Of a DNA stretch of 64,000 bases, positions 12,166-25,145 are shown piece by piece. The notes under the pieces are model-generated. The model did not search any database. It was not told the origin of the DNA and saw only the letters and a program-made list of their open reading frames with translations. Position numbers and translations under genes: made by a program. How positions within the stretch are numbered: the first letter of the stretch is position 1; each line of letters starts with the position of its first letter. This DNA comes from Glandiceps talaboti (taxonomy: Eukaryota; Hemichordata; Enteropneusta; Spengelidae), in the NCBI RefSeq assembly GCF_964340395.1, contig NC_135571.1, positions 9,178,953 to 9,242,952 on the forward strand, in the 5' to 3' direction.

Positions 12166-12839
12166 TAATGAAGAAGACATTTAGGAAGGGTAGCCCACCA
12201 ACTATCTGACAAGATTACAAGTGCATAACAATCATACAAGTAGAATCAAGTTGCTAATGAGACCAATGTTTGTTTTTATGTTTTTTTATCTCTGATGTGT
12301 TAACAGTGATAATGAACAAAGCTTGGAACAGTTCCAAAGAATATAATTCCAAACACAAACATTTACCATCATGTCTATCCCTGTCTGTCTGTCTGTACAG
12401 CTAAATGTAATCTGTGAGCAATACCCACATCTTGTTTTAACATGTCTATCAATTTATTCATCCTGAATGAAAGAGGGCATCTCATTGGAGGAAGCTGTTT
12501 ATATGAATGTAGTGGCCAATCAGAACAAGTGGTACAAATATGTAAATTGTTCCAATGCGTCATGGACAGCAACCTTAAAACTTAAAGGGAGATATTTTGG
12601 CTAATATTCAAGTTTGATAAGATTGACAATTTAAAGTATACACTGTGTACTTTCCCACCACCACCACTACAAATTCAAAACCTGCAATCTGTACCGTCTT
12701 GTCTGTAGGGATTTGAAATTCCTTGTCATTTGGTGATTGGTTTATGCTTTACTTTTTAATGCCAATGGACGAAATAAATGTCACTATATTCACAATCAAT
12801 TTTCTCCTTGTTTTGACATTTTTTAAAGATATTTGAAAA

Positions 12840-13395
12840 TATTTTGTGTTGTATTGCACTGTACTGCACTGTGTTGTATAATGCTATGTTGTGCTGTATT
12901 GTACTATACTATACTGTTTTGTGTACTGTACCCTACTGCACTGCACTGTATATCTACTGTATTGTACTGCACTGTACTCTACACTACTGTACTATAATAT
13001 ATTGTACTGTACTATTTTGTACTGCACTGTACATCTACTGTTGTGTTGTGTTGTGTTGTGTTGTGTTGTACTGTACTGCACTGTAATGTAATGTACAACA
13101 CTACTGTACCATGCTCTACTGTACTGCACTGTACATCTACTGTTGTGTTGTGTTGTGTTGTGTTGTGTTGTGTTGTGTTGTACTGTACTGCACTGTAATG
13201 TAATGTACAACACTACTGTACCATGCTCTACTGTATTGCACTGTACTGTACATCTGCACTGTACTGCAAATGTACTTTACTGTACTGTACTGTACTGTAC
13301 TGGACTGTTGTGCTGTGCTGTGCTGTACTGTATTGTACTGCAATATACAACACTACTCTATTGTGCTGTACATCTACTGTAATGTACTACTTATC
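12840..13395. repeat. Degenerate (TACTG)n / (TTGTG)n satellite with a nested duplication
   Basis: Pentanucleotide-like TACTG/TATTG repeats with blocks of GTTGT. A segment of about 115-130 bp (actgcactgtacatctactg plus the GTTGT block plus tgtacaacactactgtacc) occurs twice, at about 13020 and 13125. Confidence 0.9.
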
Positions 13396-13876
13396 TGAAA
13401 TTTCTTCAGGCTTCAAAGTAACAAGGGGCAATGCATTATGGGAGTAGTGTGGCATCAACTGCATTTCTACTAAATTACATCACATATATTAGTAGGAATC
13501 ATTATGTTGGAATGTATTTTGAAAATCAACCACTTTATTTACGATAACTATTCTACCATTCCTTTTCCTCATTGTTTATACAAAGTTAGTTCTACAAAAC
13601 TATACCAACTGTGTTTTCAAAAACTTTCCTGTTATCCGACATTTTAAATACTTTAAAGAGAGAATAGTTTTAAATAAACAGAACTTGATTTTCAACACAA
13701 CTTAACATTTTTAGTGACTAACTTGTAAAACATGTAAACAACTACAAATGCCAATTTTTTTAAAGGTTTTATGACAGTGTCATATTCACCAAGGTTTTCT
13801 AAAATATTTTTACTATAATTATTTCTGTAACTCCTTTTTAAAACAAAGATATATGACAAACCTAACATTGAAATGA

Positions 13877-13879
<3 letters not shown>

Positions 13880-13941
<62 letters not shown>

Positions 13942-13998
13942 GAGAAAGAAAAAGGGAAAGAGGGAGGAGAGAGGGGAAAGAGAGGGGAGAGAGAGAGC
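13880..13998. repeat. Microsatellite (GA)n with purine-rich tail
   Basis: About 30 GA dinucleotides followed by an imperfect AG-only stretch. Confidence 0.97.
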
Positions 13999-14094
13999 AC
14001 AGCAATTTGGCTATTATGATCCAGAATGACATTGTCATTTTACAGCAAACTATATTTACACTTTCGTATAAACCTTACTTTGTTATTTTTTGTT

Positions 14095-14268
14095 AACTAT
14101 TATTACTCTAGTTGATATATTTACTAGTTTGTTTTAGCACCAAACACTTATTGCAGAAAATCCAATGAAGAAATGTAGTTTTCTTGATGGAGGCAATAAA
14201 GATTCTATTCTATTCTATTCTATTCTATTCTATTCTATTCTATTCTATTCTATTCTATTCTATTCTAT
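14095..14268 (+). mobile_element. Possible truncated LINE 3' tail ending in (ATTCT)n
   Basis: The stretch gatggaggcaataaag is followed directly by a (attct)n array at about 14205-14267. A short AATAAA-containing end running into a simple repeat is typical of 3' ends of CR1/L2-like retroposons. No coding part is visible, so the class is inference. Confidence 0.4.
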
Positions 14269-14269
14269 C

Positions 14270-15650
14270 TAGGACAGGTCACCATGGATTCTAGATTTAA
14301 GTGGTTCACAGTAATGTATACACACACACACAGTGAGACAGTTTAGTTTTGTTTATGAACTAAATCCATGCACACTCAGATATTTCAGTTTCAATGGGGG
14401 AGTAAATCCTTCATATTTTCCCATGTTGGAAGTGAAAGCTGATATGCGAGGTTAATATGTCACTGAGTTAGAGTACATTCTTCAAATAGCCTCTAGGTAC
14501 CTGTTCCCCCTCTGTCTACATTTCATACAGGATGGTATGTCTGGAATGTAGCATTTGTCTTCTATCACACATTCCTGCCGCATAGCAGGCATAGTCGTCA
14601 AACTATCACGTTATAGTGTCGGAGGCCCCTACAATCGGACAAAGGATGTACAACTATAGTGTGCTGTGATGACATTCATACTTAGTTTTCAAGAACATTT
14701 GATGACATCCCGATCTGAAGGATTCGAGACAAAACATCGAAGCAACCATTTTGGAACAAAAAAAAATACTTTGATAGAACTTAACGAACTTCACAAAAGT
14801 ATTTTAAGTTGATACAGAAAAAGTAAAAAGTACTTTATCACTTGTGTGCATGGTAAACATAGTTTTAACTATTTGTATACAGGTATTGACATATTGTATT
14901 GTACTATAAAATCACAGCACTTTTACTGCTAAATCTACCACTTGCAAAAATCAAACAACTTTGTAGGAACCGGACAACAATCACTAAAGGAACAAACAAT
15001 ACAAAAAGGACCACCGACGATACCAGTAACCACTTTACAGAACTGACAGGCTCTGTGATGTACAGATGTTGGACATGTAAAATTATGGTATCTATGCTAC
15101 ATACGCTACAGTAATAACAAATAACAGAATCGACCAAAATAAGAATCTGAGGTCTACCAGTCAAATATAATTATAAATTTCAAGTTATCTTTTTGTCAAA
15201 TTTGGAGCCTGGAAGGCAAATAAAATTACAAATGTCAATTTTGGATGTGTAATGACACTGTGTCGTGTTACAAGTCCACCCTGGTCACAGAGGGGTACCT
15301 CAATGCAATCAAGCCAAGTCATATGAAAACATTCCAGCATTCTGTGGACTATCCTTGAAGTATACTAATGTAAGTCAACCAGTGTGACCCTTCCCTGATC
15401 TTAAACAATACAGTATGATCCATCTCATAGTATCCCATTTCTACTGACCTCAACAGACTTCTACATCCATCAAACTTTTAACAGGTGCAAAGCAAGCAAG
15501 GAAATAGGAAACAGCTGTTTACAAATCATATTTAAATGTACAATTCAGTTGTGACCCAATGTAACAAGCTTCTAGCCTGGACACTGACCCGCGCTATCCC
15601 CAAGTACTTTATTTAGCAATTACAGTATTAGTATTAACCAAGTAGTCTGC
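14270..15650. other. Unassigned TEAD intron 1 DNA
   Basis: About 1.4 kb with no exon, RNA gene or clear repeat that I can support. Short ORFs at 14899-15164 occur on both strands and have no recognisable domain. Confidence 0.5.
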
Positions 15651-16090
15651 GTTCCCAAATCTGGTGCCCACTGACACTCACTATCTAAAGTTCCTAATCT
15701 AGCGGTTAACCCAGTATCCAAGGTTCCTAAATCTGGCTATTAACCCAGTATCAAAGGTTCCTAAATCTGGCTATTAACCCAGTATCAAAGGTTTCTAAAT
15801 CTGGCTTGTAAGCCAGCATCAAAGGCTCCTACATCTGGCTTGTAACCCAGTGTCCCCGGCTCCTAAACCTGGTTGTTAACAAGGTATCTGTAGTTACTAA
15901 ACCTGGTTTTTAACCTAGTAATAGTATCCTGGTTTCCTAAATCTGAATGTTGACCCAATATCATGGGTTCCTAAACCAGAGATTCCATCCATTATTTTGG
16001 ATTCCGAATTTTGCGTGTTACACATTTTCAAGGTTTTGTAAACTTAAGTGTTGTCTTGGAACTTTAAGTTTCTAAACCTGTCTACCGATA
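15650..16090. repeat. Degenerate tandem repeat of about 35-40 bp
   Basis: Repeated motif ggttcctaaatctggctatt plus aacccagtatcaaa, about ten diverged units, upstream of the TEAD first coding exon's donor. Confidence 0.8.
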
Positions 16091-16664
16091 TCCATGGTTG
16101 TATCACTGTCACCTTACCTCGCTTCCAATCAAAGTATAAACGACAAACTATTGCAACATACTGATACATTACCAAAATGGGTCTGTGTCTTTATACAGAA
16201 TTTAGTAGGGTCAGATCAAAATGTGCCACAATTGTGTGCATCATTACTGATAACTTCAATCATAAGAATTTCAAATTTAGCACCTCTAAGTTAGTTACCG
16301 AGGTTTGTTGTCTAATACATCACTCTGTACATCTAGCCATGATGATATCTCTACCAACAGACGGAGATTTATTTGCAACAATTAAAATTGCATACCCATT
16401 CGGTGGCGTTACCAAAATAAACTGTTATTCAACTTTGCCGATGAGTAGGCAACGTTGTGATTACTGTAGCTAACTCTACATCAATGCGTCAGGGCAAGTT
16501 CAGTAATGTATTAATATATGGCAGTGCTTCATCATTCATACTTTGATTGGAAGCACTGTAAAAATCTTGAACGTCTGTAGATCAGAGGTATGAAACTAAT
16601 CAAAGACTTCAGTTATCCTTGTACTCATCATTTACATCATACATCTGAGTTGTATTCAACTTAC

Positions 16665-16863
16665 CATACATTTTTCCTTCATCTGACAGAATAATTTTCC
16701 GCCTTCCACAAGGTGGATATATTGCCAACGCTTCCTGGAAACTTTGTTCGATATCTGGACTCCAAACACCCTCGGCATCATTTGATAAGTCATCACTATC
16801 TTGTCCTGCAGAGTTGTGGTTCTCGGAGTTCTGATCTGTGGAGGGGTTCCAAGTCTGTGACAT
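16665..16863 (-). CDS. TEAD: TEAD/Scalloped transcription factor, first coding exon
   Basis: The exon encodes residues 1-66 plus the first base of codon 67. It has a short acidic, Ser/Asn-rich N-terminus and then the start of the TEA DNA-binding domain, with the family-diagnostic strings [14 protein letters not shown] and [19 protein letters not shown] (helix 1 and loop). TEAD proteins bind MCAT elements in the nucleus and are the DNA-binding partners of YAP/TAZ/Yorkie in Hippo signalling. The ATG is supported by an in-frame TGA two codons upstream (TGA AAG ATG), so a vertebrate-style upstream non-AUG start is not available here. The exon ends in phase 1 at a strong donor (TATG|GTAAGT) and joins the exon at 4396-4460, restoring the conserved MYG-RNEL junction. 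The following intron is about 12.2 kb. Confidence 0.96.
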
Positions 16864-16884
16864 CTTTCACAGTCTTAAGTACAG
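16864..16884 (-). other. TEAD: 5' UTR segment and splice acceptor of the TEAD first coding exon
   Basis: Reading the minus strand, a pyrimidine-rich run (ctgttctcttcatttgatct) ends in gtag at 16885, followed by 21 nt of leader and then the ATG at 16863. This is a good 3' splice site, so at least one untranslated exon must lie upstream, at higher coordinates. The leader carries an in-frame stop just before the ATG. Confidence 0.75.
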
Positions 16885-17203
16885 CTACAGATCAAATGAA
16901 GAGAACAGACAGTGAATTAACAGCAAATAACAGTTGCCATGGTAATTGATGTTTTAGTGAGTGAGTTCTGATCTGTGGTGGGCTTCCACTTAAACCAACA
17001 TGTAGTTGTTTTGTGTACAGACAAATACTTCCTGGTAGAAAGAATAAGTGACTTTTTATACTGAGTTACGCATGCCTATAAAAATCAAACCACAATAGTG
17101 AACTATCCATGACTACCATGGTCATCAATGAAGTGTTCTGGCCTGAGTGAGGATGAAGTCTGTGACATATTTCATACATTCTCTCACAATACTACACGTT
17201 TCA

Positions 17204-17330
17204 TTAGTGTTTTTTAGCCATGGGTGGTAAGTACATGTAGGTAAAATTTACGGGATTAAATCGACTATTGGAAAACACCGTCATTTTTACCCCTTTCTGT
17301 TACCAGAGAAACCTTAGCAAAAACACCGTC
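17204..17330. mobile_element. Short inverted-repeat element family V
   Basis: It begins agtgttttttagcca...ggtaaaatttac and ends accttagcaaaaacaccgt, so the ends are approximate inverted repeats (GTGTTTTTGCTAAGG type). Related fragments occur at about 428-480, 18945-19020 and 26150-26300. Confidence 0.5.
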
Positions 17331-19040
17331 ATGCAGAACAGCCAGTAAGTAAAACAACAAACGGTCAATGGGAAACTGGTAGGATGAGGTGGTTATGGAC
17401 TCGAAGGGCAGCAAGAAGTGTACAATCCCAAGGAAGTTGACAGAGTAAACCATTGGCATAATATAACTACAAATACAAGCCAGGGCTATAATAATTATTA
17501 TACAAAATGCTTTGTGTACAACCTTGTGGTGTAAAGGTACAGATATAACATGCATTATTAAGCTGGCATTATTACTCATATTTCAAGCAATTCTGCAGAA
17601 ACGAACAAAAGACTTTGCAGTAACATCTCTTGATCACTATGGCAACACATACATTGTTACAACTCTATTACTATGGCAATTACAGTTGTAATTGAGGTCA
17701 AAACAAAACAAAACGATATATATAAAGCTTCACATCTTAACAAATAGAAATATGTATAGATTTTGATCTATTTACACAAAACATAAATATTAACAATTTG
17801 AGTTCTACACATGGTCACCATGACAACTTGTGTACTCAGTCACCATGCCAACACATATCCTGTTAGAGTTTACAACTTGTGTTCTATTTATAGTTACCAT
17901 GGCGATAGATCTGCAATGGTCTGGTACTGAGAACACTGCTGTTAATTCTCTAATTGTGAGGACTTCTTTATTTTGACGCAGCTCTCAAGTAAACTTTCTA
18001 CGACTGATGGTTATTGAACACTAGCAAATATACAGACATGGGGACAACAACTAACTGTATGGGATGGTTTACAATTCAAATAGGTTGGCAAAGCTGAAGA
18101 GTAAAGAACACATACTTGCTAAAAGAAACTGCAACATAAACATCTATGTGTACACAAACATCAACTCAAACAATACAGTATTCTATGTTGTACTAAGGAC
18201 AGTATACCAGGTAAAACCTATGCACGTCTCCCTTATGTTTTCCTTACAGATTCCCACCAGTTACAGCATATGGAAATCTATACAAGTTTTACTGGAGGTT
18301 CGATCTCTGTAACTGGGTTTCTTAAAATTCAAATCTTAGGAAACAATGATATAACAAAAACAATGTGATAATCATTGTGTACATAGTCTAGTGCTATCCT
18401 TCATAGAATTTAAGATCTCTCTCTTTTGGGTTATGTTAGATACCACATTGGTATACACACTATTGTGTGGATTACAGTCATTATCTGAAAACAACTTGTT
18501 TTTATTCAGGGCAGGTAAAATCTACCTGAGTTTACGATATAATTTACAATGGTTTGACCACAAAATTTAGGTATGAAATCTTATCTATTCAAGTGTTGTT
18601 ATCTATACAAGTATTACTGTTACCTGGTTCTCACACCTTGACAAGAGCCATGAAACAACATGAACATCACTGTGTACATAACAGTCGACAACCACAAACA
18701 ACACTAAGATCACTGTGTACATAACACCATTGTAGATAAACATATGCTGTAGGTATTAGCCAAGAGACTTAATTCTCTCATTGTCAGACCATTTGGCCCT
18801 ATCAAATCCAATTAAAGTGAGTCATTAATGGTATATATCAACACTCCTAGGACTTGTAAACAAGGTGCACTTTCAGCCATTTCTAACAATTTATGTACAT
18901 GATTGTACTACCCTGGGATCACTCAGGGTCAACTGTAGACTTGCTCAGTGTTTTTGTTAAGGGTGGTAAGTAGGTAAAATCTGCACCCTCGTCATTTTAC
19001 CCTGCTTCCCTTGTTTTTTTGTAGTAATCCTAACAAAAGT

Positions 19041-19255
19041 TTGTGTGGTTCCGATTACGCCTTATTTTAGAATAGGTAGGGTGGGTAGATTTTTTATTTT
19101 ATTATTTCATGTTGTGTACGAGTGTCTGTCTAGTTCAGGTAGTTATGATGTTTTCCATATGGTCTCTGTGTTGTTTATTTCTTCCTATCAGATGTACAGC
19201 CATTACTGATTGAAAAACAGTCTTTTTACGTTGATCTAAATTTGTTGGTCTAACT
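19041..19255 (-). mobile_element. MITE-like element family Q, truncated copy 3
   Basis: In reverse orientation to the copies at 5.4 and 10.3 kb: tgtgtggttccgattacg, ttttagaataggtagggtg, gatgtacagccattac and aacagtctttttacgttgat. The far end is missing. Confidence 0.7.
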
Positions 19256-19734
19256 TTGCTAAATAATTGAAACAAACTTAACCTATGGGAGGGGTGGGAA
19301 GCTGGAGTTGTTGGTCCACAAAACTTGAATAATGTTTATCGATCATTTTTTTTTCTCATTTATTCTGGTTCAAAAACAACATTCCAGTAAGTGGTTGGAG
19401 TACATTTCAATCGTCTCACAAACACTAATTAGGTCGTGTTTCCATCTTTCCTTTACAAAACACATTCTGCCTCTCAGACAGACCCAATTTTTGGTACTTG
19501 AGGAGAATCCTATTGTTTGTTTTCAGACATACACAAACATTGAGATCCCTATCAGGATTAATTCACTTGGGTGTACTTTTGATATCAAGGTGTCAATTGA
19601 GGGTCCCATACACAGATCTGATTGGGTTTGGGTTTTTGAGTGTCTAGTACTGATAGGTAGTGTGACCACTGCTGACTAACGCTTGGCAAACAATTTGTAG
19701 AAAGAGAAAGTAAGAAAGACAAGAGTAAGCCAAA

Positions 19735-19761
19735 CAGACAGAGAGAGACACAGTGTGTGTC

Positions 19762-19810
<49 letters not shown>

Positions 19811-19883
19811 ACGCGCGAGAGCGAGACAGTGTGTGTGTATGTGAGAGAGAGAGAGATTGTATGTGTGTGAGAGAGAGATTGTA

Positions 19884-19924
<41 letters not shown>

Positions 19925-19929
19925 TTGTA

Positions 19930-19965
<36 letters not shown>

Positions 19966-19970
19966 TTGGA
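19735..19970. repeat. Interrupted (GA)n/(GT)n microsatellite
   Basis: Alternating GAGA and GTGT blocks separated by attgtatgtgtg. The ORFs here are repeat artefacts. Confidence 0.97.
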
Positions 19971-20534
19971 GACAGAAATTTAAACAGAGAGACAATACAT
20001 ATCGAATATATATTGAGTATCTCTTCTGACCTGTCAGAGTTGCAGTGTCAACCTAATATTTCCTTGAAAACGATAGAATATATAATAGGCATACAACAAT
20101 ACATATTGTTTCTAATGTAAATTCCTCATAACTCATTATCCTCCCTGTTATCAGTTGTTGGTTTATCAATTATATAGTTTAGATTTACACTATAGCATTG
20201 TCATACTATAAATACACCGTTTATCTCAATCAATGCTATTTCATCTCACTCTTTCTAAATTACTGAGGATGACCTCTGACCTTTCAGAAGTACACTATTA
20301 TACTAGTGTTACCATAAACAATAACAAATTATGCTGATGACATCAGAATGATTTAGAGAACGAAAGCTACATGGCCGCTTCAAAAACTTGATTCCAATAA
20401 GGTAACTTCACTATTACTAATAACAAATAGGCTGTCCATGAATCTTTGAAGTTTCAGTTGATTTATACATGTATGACAGACCTAGTTCAGGTTTGAGAAA
20501 ACATCACTTTAAGCAGAAAGAACACCTGGATCTT

Positions 20535-20880
20535 TCAGGATATCATTATTATTACTAAACTTTATTGCAGGATACACTCCCATACAAAAAAACAAACAGA
20601 TATGGTACAACAAAACAGACATTAAAAACACATTAAAAGATAGAAAATATTGACTTTTCAAAAATACATTAAATTCCTATACATTAAAATCATATTCGAG
20701 TGTAAAAAAGAGTCGTCAGAGAATTTATTAAAATTAATATATGAAATTAATATATTAGAAATATTCTCACTATCAAAAAAAGTAAATAACAGTTTTGGTC
20801 TGAGAGCTTCAAATGTTAGAAAAGTATTTGAAACAAACAGAGCTAGCATTGCAGTCATGTGTATAGCCAGCCAATAAGGA
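20535..20880 (-). other. Possible retroposon 3' end (minus strand), unclassified
   Basis: On the minus strand the sequence ends gtatcctgcaataaagtttagtaataataatg, a possible AATAAA plus TAA-type tail. The upstream AT-rich ORFs on both strands have no recognisable domain. Confidence 0.25.
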
Positions 20881-21029
20881 TGTGAAAAGCATTGCTATAA
20901 GCTATATCAAACCTTCCCTTAAACTACTTACACACTAACATCCCTACAACAATCAATGCACTCCATTCAAATGAATGAAAATGATTTACAACGTTAATAG
21001 TTACTATTATTTTATAATCCAAAATAAAT

Positions 21030-21440
21030 CATTGACAGATTAATTTGCTATATTAACACAATTTCACTTTAATTAGATTGTAAATCATACTTGCAGTAAG
21101 CACTACATTCATTAGGTATAAAATTTAGTTCAAATCAAAATTGCACTTGAAAATAAACTATTTGCAGTTTAATTTCCTCTTTCAACACCACTTTACGATA
21201 ATTACATTGTAAATCATTCTTACATTTAGCACTATATTCATAGTGTATAAAATTTTGTTCACATTAAAGTGTACTCAAAAATATATTATTTGTACCTTCA
21301 TTTCCTATATTAACACATTTTATCTTAATTAAATTACAAATCACACTTAGTTATAAAATTTTGTTCAATTGAAAGTTTACTTGAAAATAAACTAATTGCA
21401 GATTAATTTCCTACATTGATACCATTTTACCCTAATTAGA
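21030..21440. repeat. Degenerate tandem repeat, about 125-bp unit
   Basis: Three to four diverged units containing gattaatttcctacattaac, ttaattagattgtaaatca and tataaaattttgttcaaat. Confidence 0.75.
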
Positions 21441-21625
21441 TAGTCTAGGTTTAAGAGCTCAGTTGGATCATACAATAGTCCCTTCATTCATAGGTGTAAA
21501 GTTATTACTTATAAGTTATTCCTACAACAAAGTAAAAAGTTTTGACCTTGTCTATTTTGTCACCAAACTGATATTACATCGTTCTCCATTCCTAAATATT
21601 TATTGATGTGAAATTTGACATTAAA

Positions 21626-21895
21626 ATGTGACCCTGACCAGTGTGCCCTCTAAGCCAATTTGACACACACTTGTGACGCACAGCAGCAAACTTTGGTGTT
21701 CTTTGTCTCTTACTATGTGGTGACCAGTGTGTCATCACAGCTAACTTGACGCATCCTGACGCACAATTTCTTGTGACGCACCAAACTTTCGTCTTCCCCT
21801 ATCTCTTACTATACTATGTAGTGATTCACAAGAAATCAGTTTTTCTGATTTTGACTCGCAACAAAATTTGGCTATCATTAGAGGGCACACTCCCC
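21626..21895 (+). mobile_element. Repeat family A, copy with two internal units
   Basis: It starts cagtgtgccctctaagccaa and ends gctatcattagagggcacac, so the ends are inverted repeats (GTGTGCCCTCTAA). The second internal unit begins at about 21725. The unique terminal segment is ttcacaagaaatcag...caaaatttggctatc. Confidence 0.85.
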
Positions 21896-23390
21896 CTGAC
21901 CCCTGTTTTTTCTCTCTCTTGATTTTAATTCCTTTTTTCTTGATTTTAACTAAGACTGGTCGGAGTTTTCTTGGACAATGTACTACTAAAAAGCTGAAGA
22001 TTTTGACTTGCGAGGCACATAGCCATACTACATATAATGAAATGTAGTGACACTGGGGATATAACCTTTATTATCTTGCACCTTCCCCCAAGTCAGGAAG
22101 GCAAACAGCATGGCTATCAGACTATGCAAATCAAGTGTACATTGTTACCATAGTTACAGTCTCTCTACAAATGTAACCATGCAGTTCCCATGGCAACCTA
22201 ATTAATTTGGCAGCCTGTCTCATCTTTCATCAATGTCTTAATTTTTATTCTTCCATTACTGTCACTGTCATTCACCGTTACTATGGTATTTTGGTACTTC
22301 TCTCGTTATGTATTGTTGAGGTATGTTCAACATATCTGTACCATCTATGATTTACACAAACAGCCCAATCAAATCATCATAATGAATTTCAGAAATTTCA
22401 TAATATAAATATCTAAATACACAAAAAGAATATGTTATCATTTCAATACTTTTAAATCCTACAAATAGTGCTTTCTAAAAGCAGAAAAAAATGTCTTTTG
22501 TTTTGTTGTGCAACTGTACTAATGAAAAATTTATCGTTTTCAACAATTTATATCAGATAGCATTTTTAATGATAGTACATTTCAGATTTTTTTCTTCTAT
22601 AGTGTAGAGCGATTTGTTAATATATTCCAGTGATCGTTTTGTTTCTACGATACATTCTAGATAAAGATTTTTTTCATATCTTACAGACTTTTTGTCTATA
22701 TTCCAGATAACGTTTTTTTCCTATGATATATTGTAGATAACACTTTTTGCTATGATATATTTGAGATAGCGTATTGCAGATTAGTCTATATTCACCACCA
22801 CCCCCCCCCACCCCCAGTTAATCTGCAACTACAACAGTATGTTTAGTGTACAATATACAAATATATCATCAATTTTTCACTTCTGAAGCATATCAACAGG
22901 TGTCTCAATTTTATTCAGACTACTGGACAAGAAACAGGTTCTACGTAGCGATTTCTAGTAATAGTACACAATTGTAACTACATACTGTAACCCTAGATAT
23001 GAATATTTTCATCACTAGAAAATTTAGCGTTTCTGTAGTCTTCATCTAGTTCTTAGACTAATTTTTACTAATTACCAGACTGGTACGTTGTGTTCTTCTA
23101 CAAAAAAGGCAGTTTAGTCACTTCTTATTTTTGTGTTTTCGATGAATTGACAATCCCTTTTTTCCCAAAGAGTTAACACAATATTGTTGTTGGCTTAATT
23201 TTGGTAACATTTAAACCTCTTATTCAAAAATTTGTGCGATGATCTTAATAACCGAGAATGATAGGAGTAGTACAGTAGTAACAGCAAGAGTTTAAACACT
23301 TTATTTCCATGGTGTATTTCATGTTAAACCAATACCCATTCAAAAGCGTCAATCAACAATACTTTTAGTTGCTATATACCTGATTTAGCC

Positions 23391-23656
23391 GAAACCTTGA
23401 GTGCCGTTGTTGTATTTAGGCCAATAAAGATACAGGCCTGTCAGACAAATGAACTACCATGTCAAGTCAGTCTTTTGATATTTTCACTACGTTGAGACAA
23501 CATTAACAAGATCACATTATTAACGAAACCTTGAGTGCCGTTGTTGTATATGGGCCAATAAAGATACAGGCCTGTCAGACAAATGATCTCGCATGTCAAG
23601 CCAGTCTTTTGATATTTTCACTACGTTGAGAAAACATTAACAAAATCACGTTATTA
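23391..23656. repeat. 134-bp direct duplication
   Basis: gaaaccttgagtgccgttgt starts at 23391 and 23525. The two copies run to about 23524 and 23656 with only scattered differences, so the duplication is recent. Confidence 0.93.
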
Positions 23657-24884
23657 CTTGATAGCCTCCAGCTACCACCAAATGATAAAATTGATATCAA
23701 CCAAGCAAGATGGAAATCGGGATAATTCCTTCCATTACTCATCTCGTAAATTTTTGATAGCTGATGGCAGAATTGAGATCAATTTTTGATAGATGTTGCC
23801 AGAATTGAGATCAATTTTTGATAGAATTTGAGGGTATACAATGGATTAGCTCATTTCATGTTCCTTTAAATATTAGTAATGTTCACTAATCACCCTATTA
23901 CTGACTGCCCTACATTCTGTCTGTATTTTCAAGGGACCTAATATACCCAGCGTTGACCTCGTTAAATCAAACATTTTTCTTTTCAAATTTATTGACTGAA
24001 AATGCTGAATATCCCATAATTATGTCACCTACTTTGTGGTTTTATTTTGAATATGAAATTAAATTGTTTGTACAAAAATTAGTGGCACAGAAAAACATCA
24101 AATTTAGCAGGATACAAGTACTTTCACTACATGTTATGTACGTCATGTACTTTAATTTTGTAAACTAAATATTGTCCAAAACCTGATCTAAAAATGGCCT
24201 CATTAATGAAAACATTCTAGGCAAATGCAATGATCCACGAATTTCACCTCCAACGCCACAACCCCCTCCCCCTCCCCCCCCAACCCCATCAGTCCCTTTT
24301 AATTTTGTTATCTATAAGGACCTTTGCTTATCATTACAAATTTAATTAAACTTAATTATACTCCACATGTATGAATAACGTTAGCTTTTTGTCTAAGTTA
24401 CGACCACACTACAAATAAAAGACTTTGAACATATATAGGGACTGTAAATAAACAGCTATACTCAGTCAGTAACAATATGCTATCAATGTATTAGAGTTCA
24501 ATGTTCACAGCACTGTATATGGTTGAGGTCAGAGGTCAGAGGTCAGGTCAAACACTAAAATGTCAAATCAAGGTGCTAAGTTCCAGCTAAACCATGTCTG
24601 CCTTGTGGCACAGACAATAGTATAATGTCACTTGTCTACAGGGGAAGATTCAAGCTGATAAATAGATAAGACTTGCTCAATCAATAACTCAATAAAACAA
24701 CACATTTACTGTTAATCCAGTGACCATACAGGTTATGCTTTTATAGACAAACTATTCTATAGTACAATGGAAGTAATCTCACAGTGACACACAGAAGGTA
24801 TTCTAATTTGAGCATACATATATGGAATTCAAAATCATAATGGGATATTTAAGATGTGCAATTAAATTTTAAATGAGTGAGGTA

Positions 24885-24892
24885 CAAAAATG

Positions 24893-24924
<32 letters not shown>

Positions 24925-25076
24925 TGTGTATGTATGTATGTATGTATGTATGTATGTATGTATGTATGTGTGTATGTGTGTGTGTGTGTGATTAGTGTGC
25001 GTGTAGTGTGTATGTATGTACATATGTACATACGTGTATGCATGCATTTGTTTGTGTGTGTGTGTGTGTGAGGGAG

Positions 25077-25145
<69 letters not shown>
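24885..25145. repeat. Compound microsatellite (TATG)n-(GT)n
   Basis: TATG array at about 24895-24970 and GT array at about 25078-25142, separated by mixed repeats. Confidence 0.97.
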
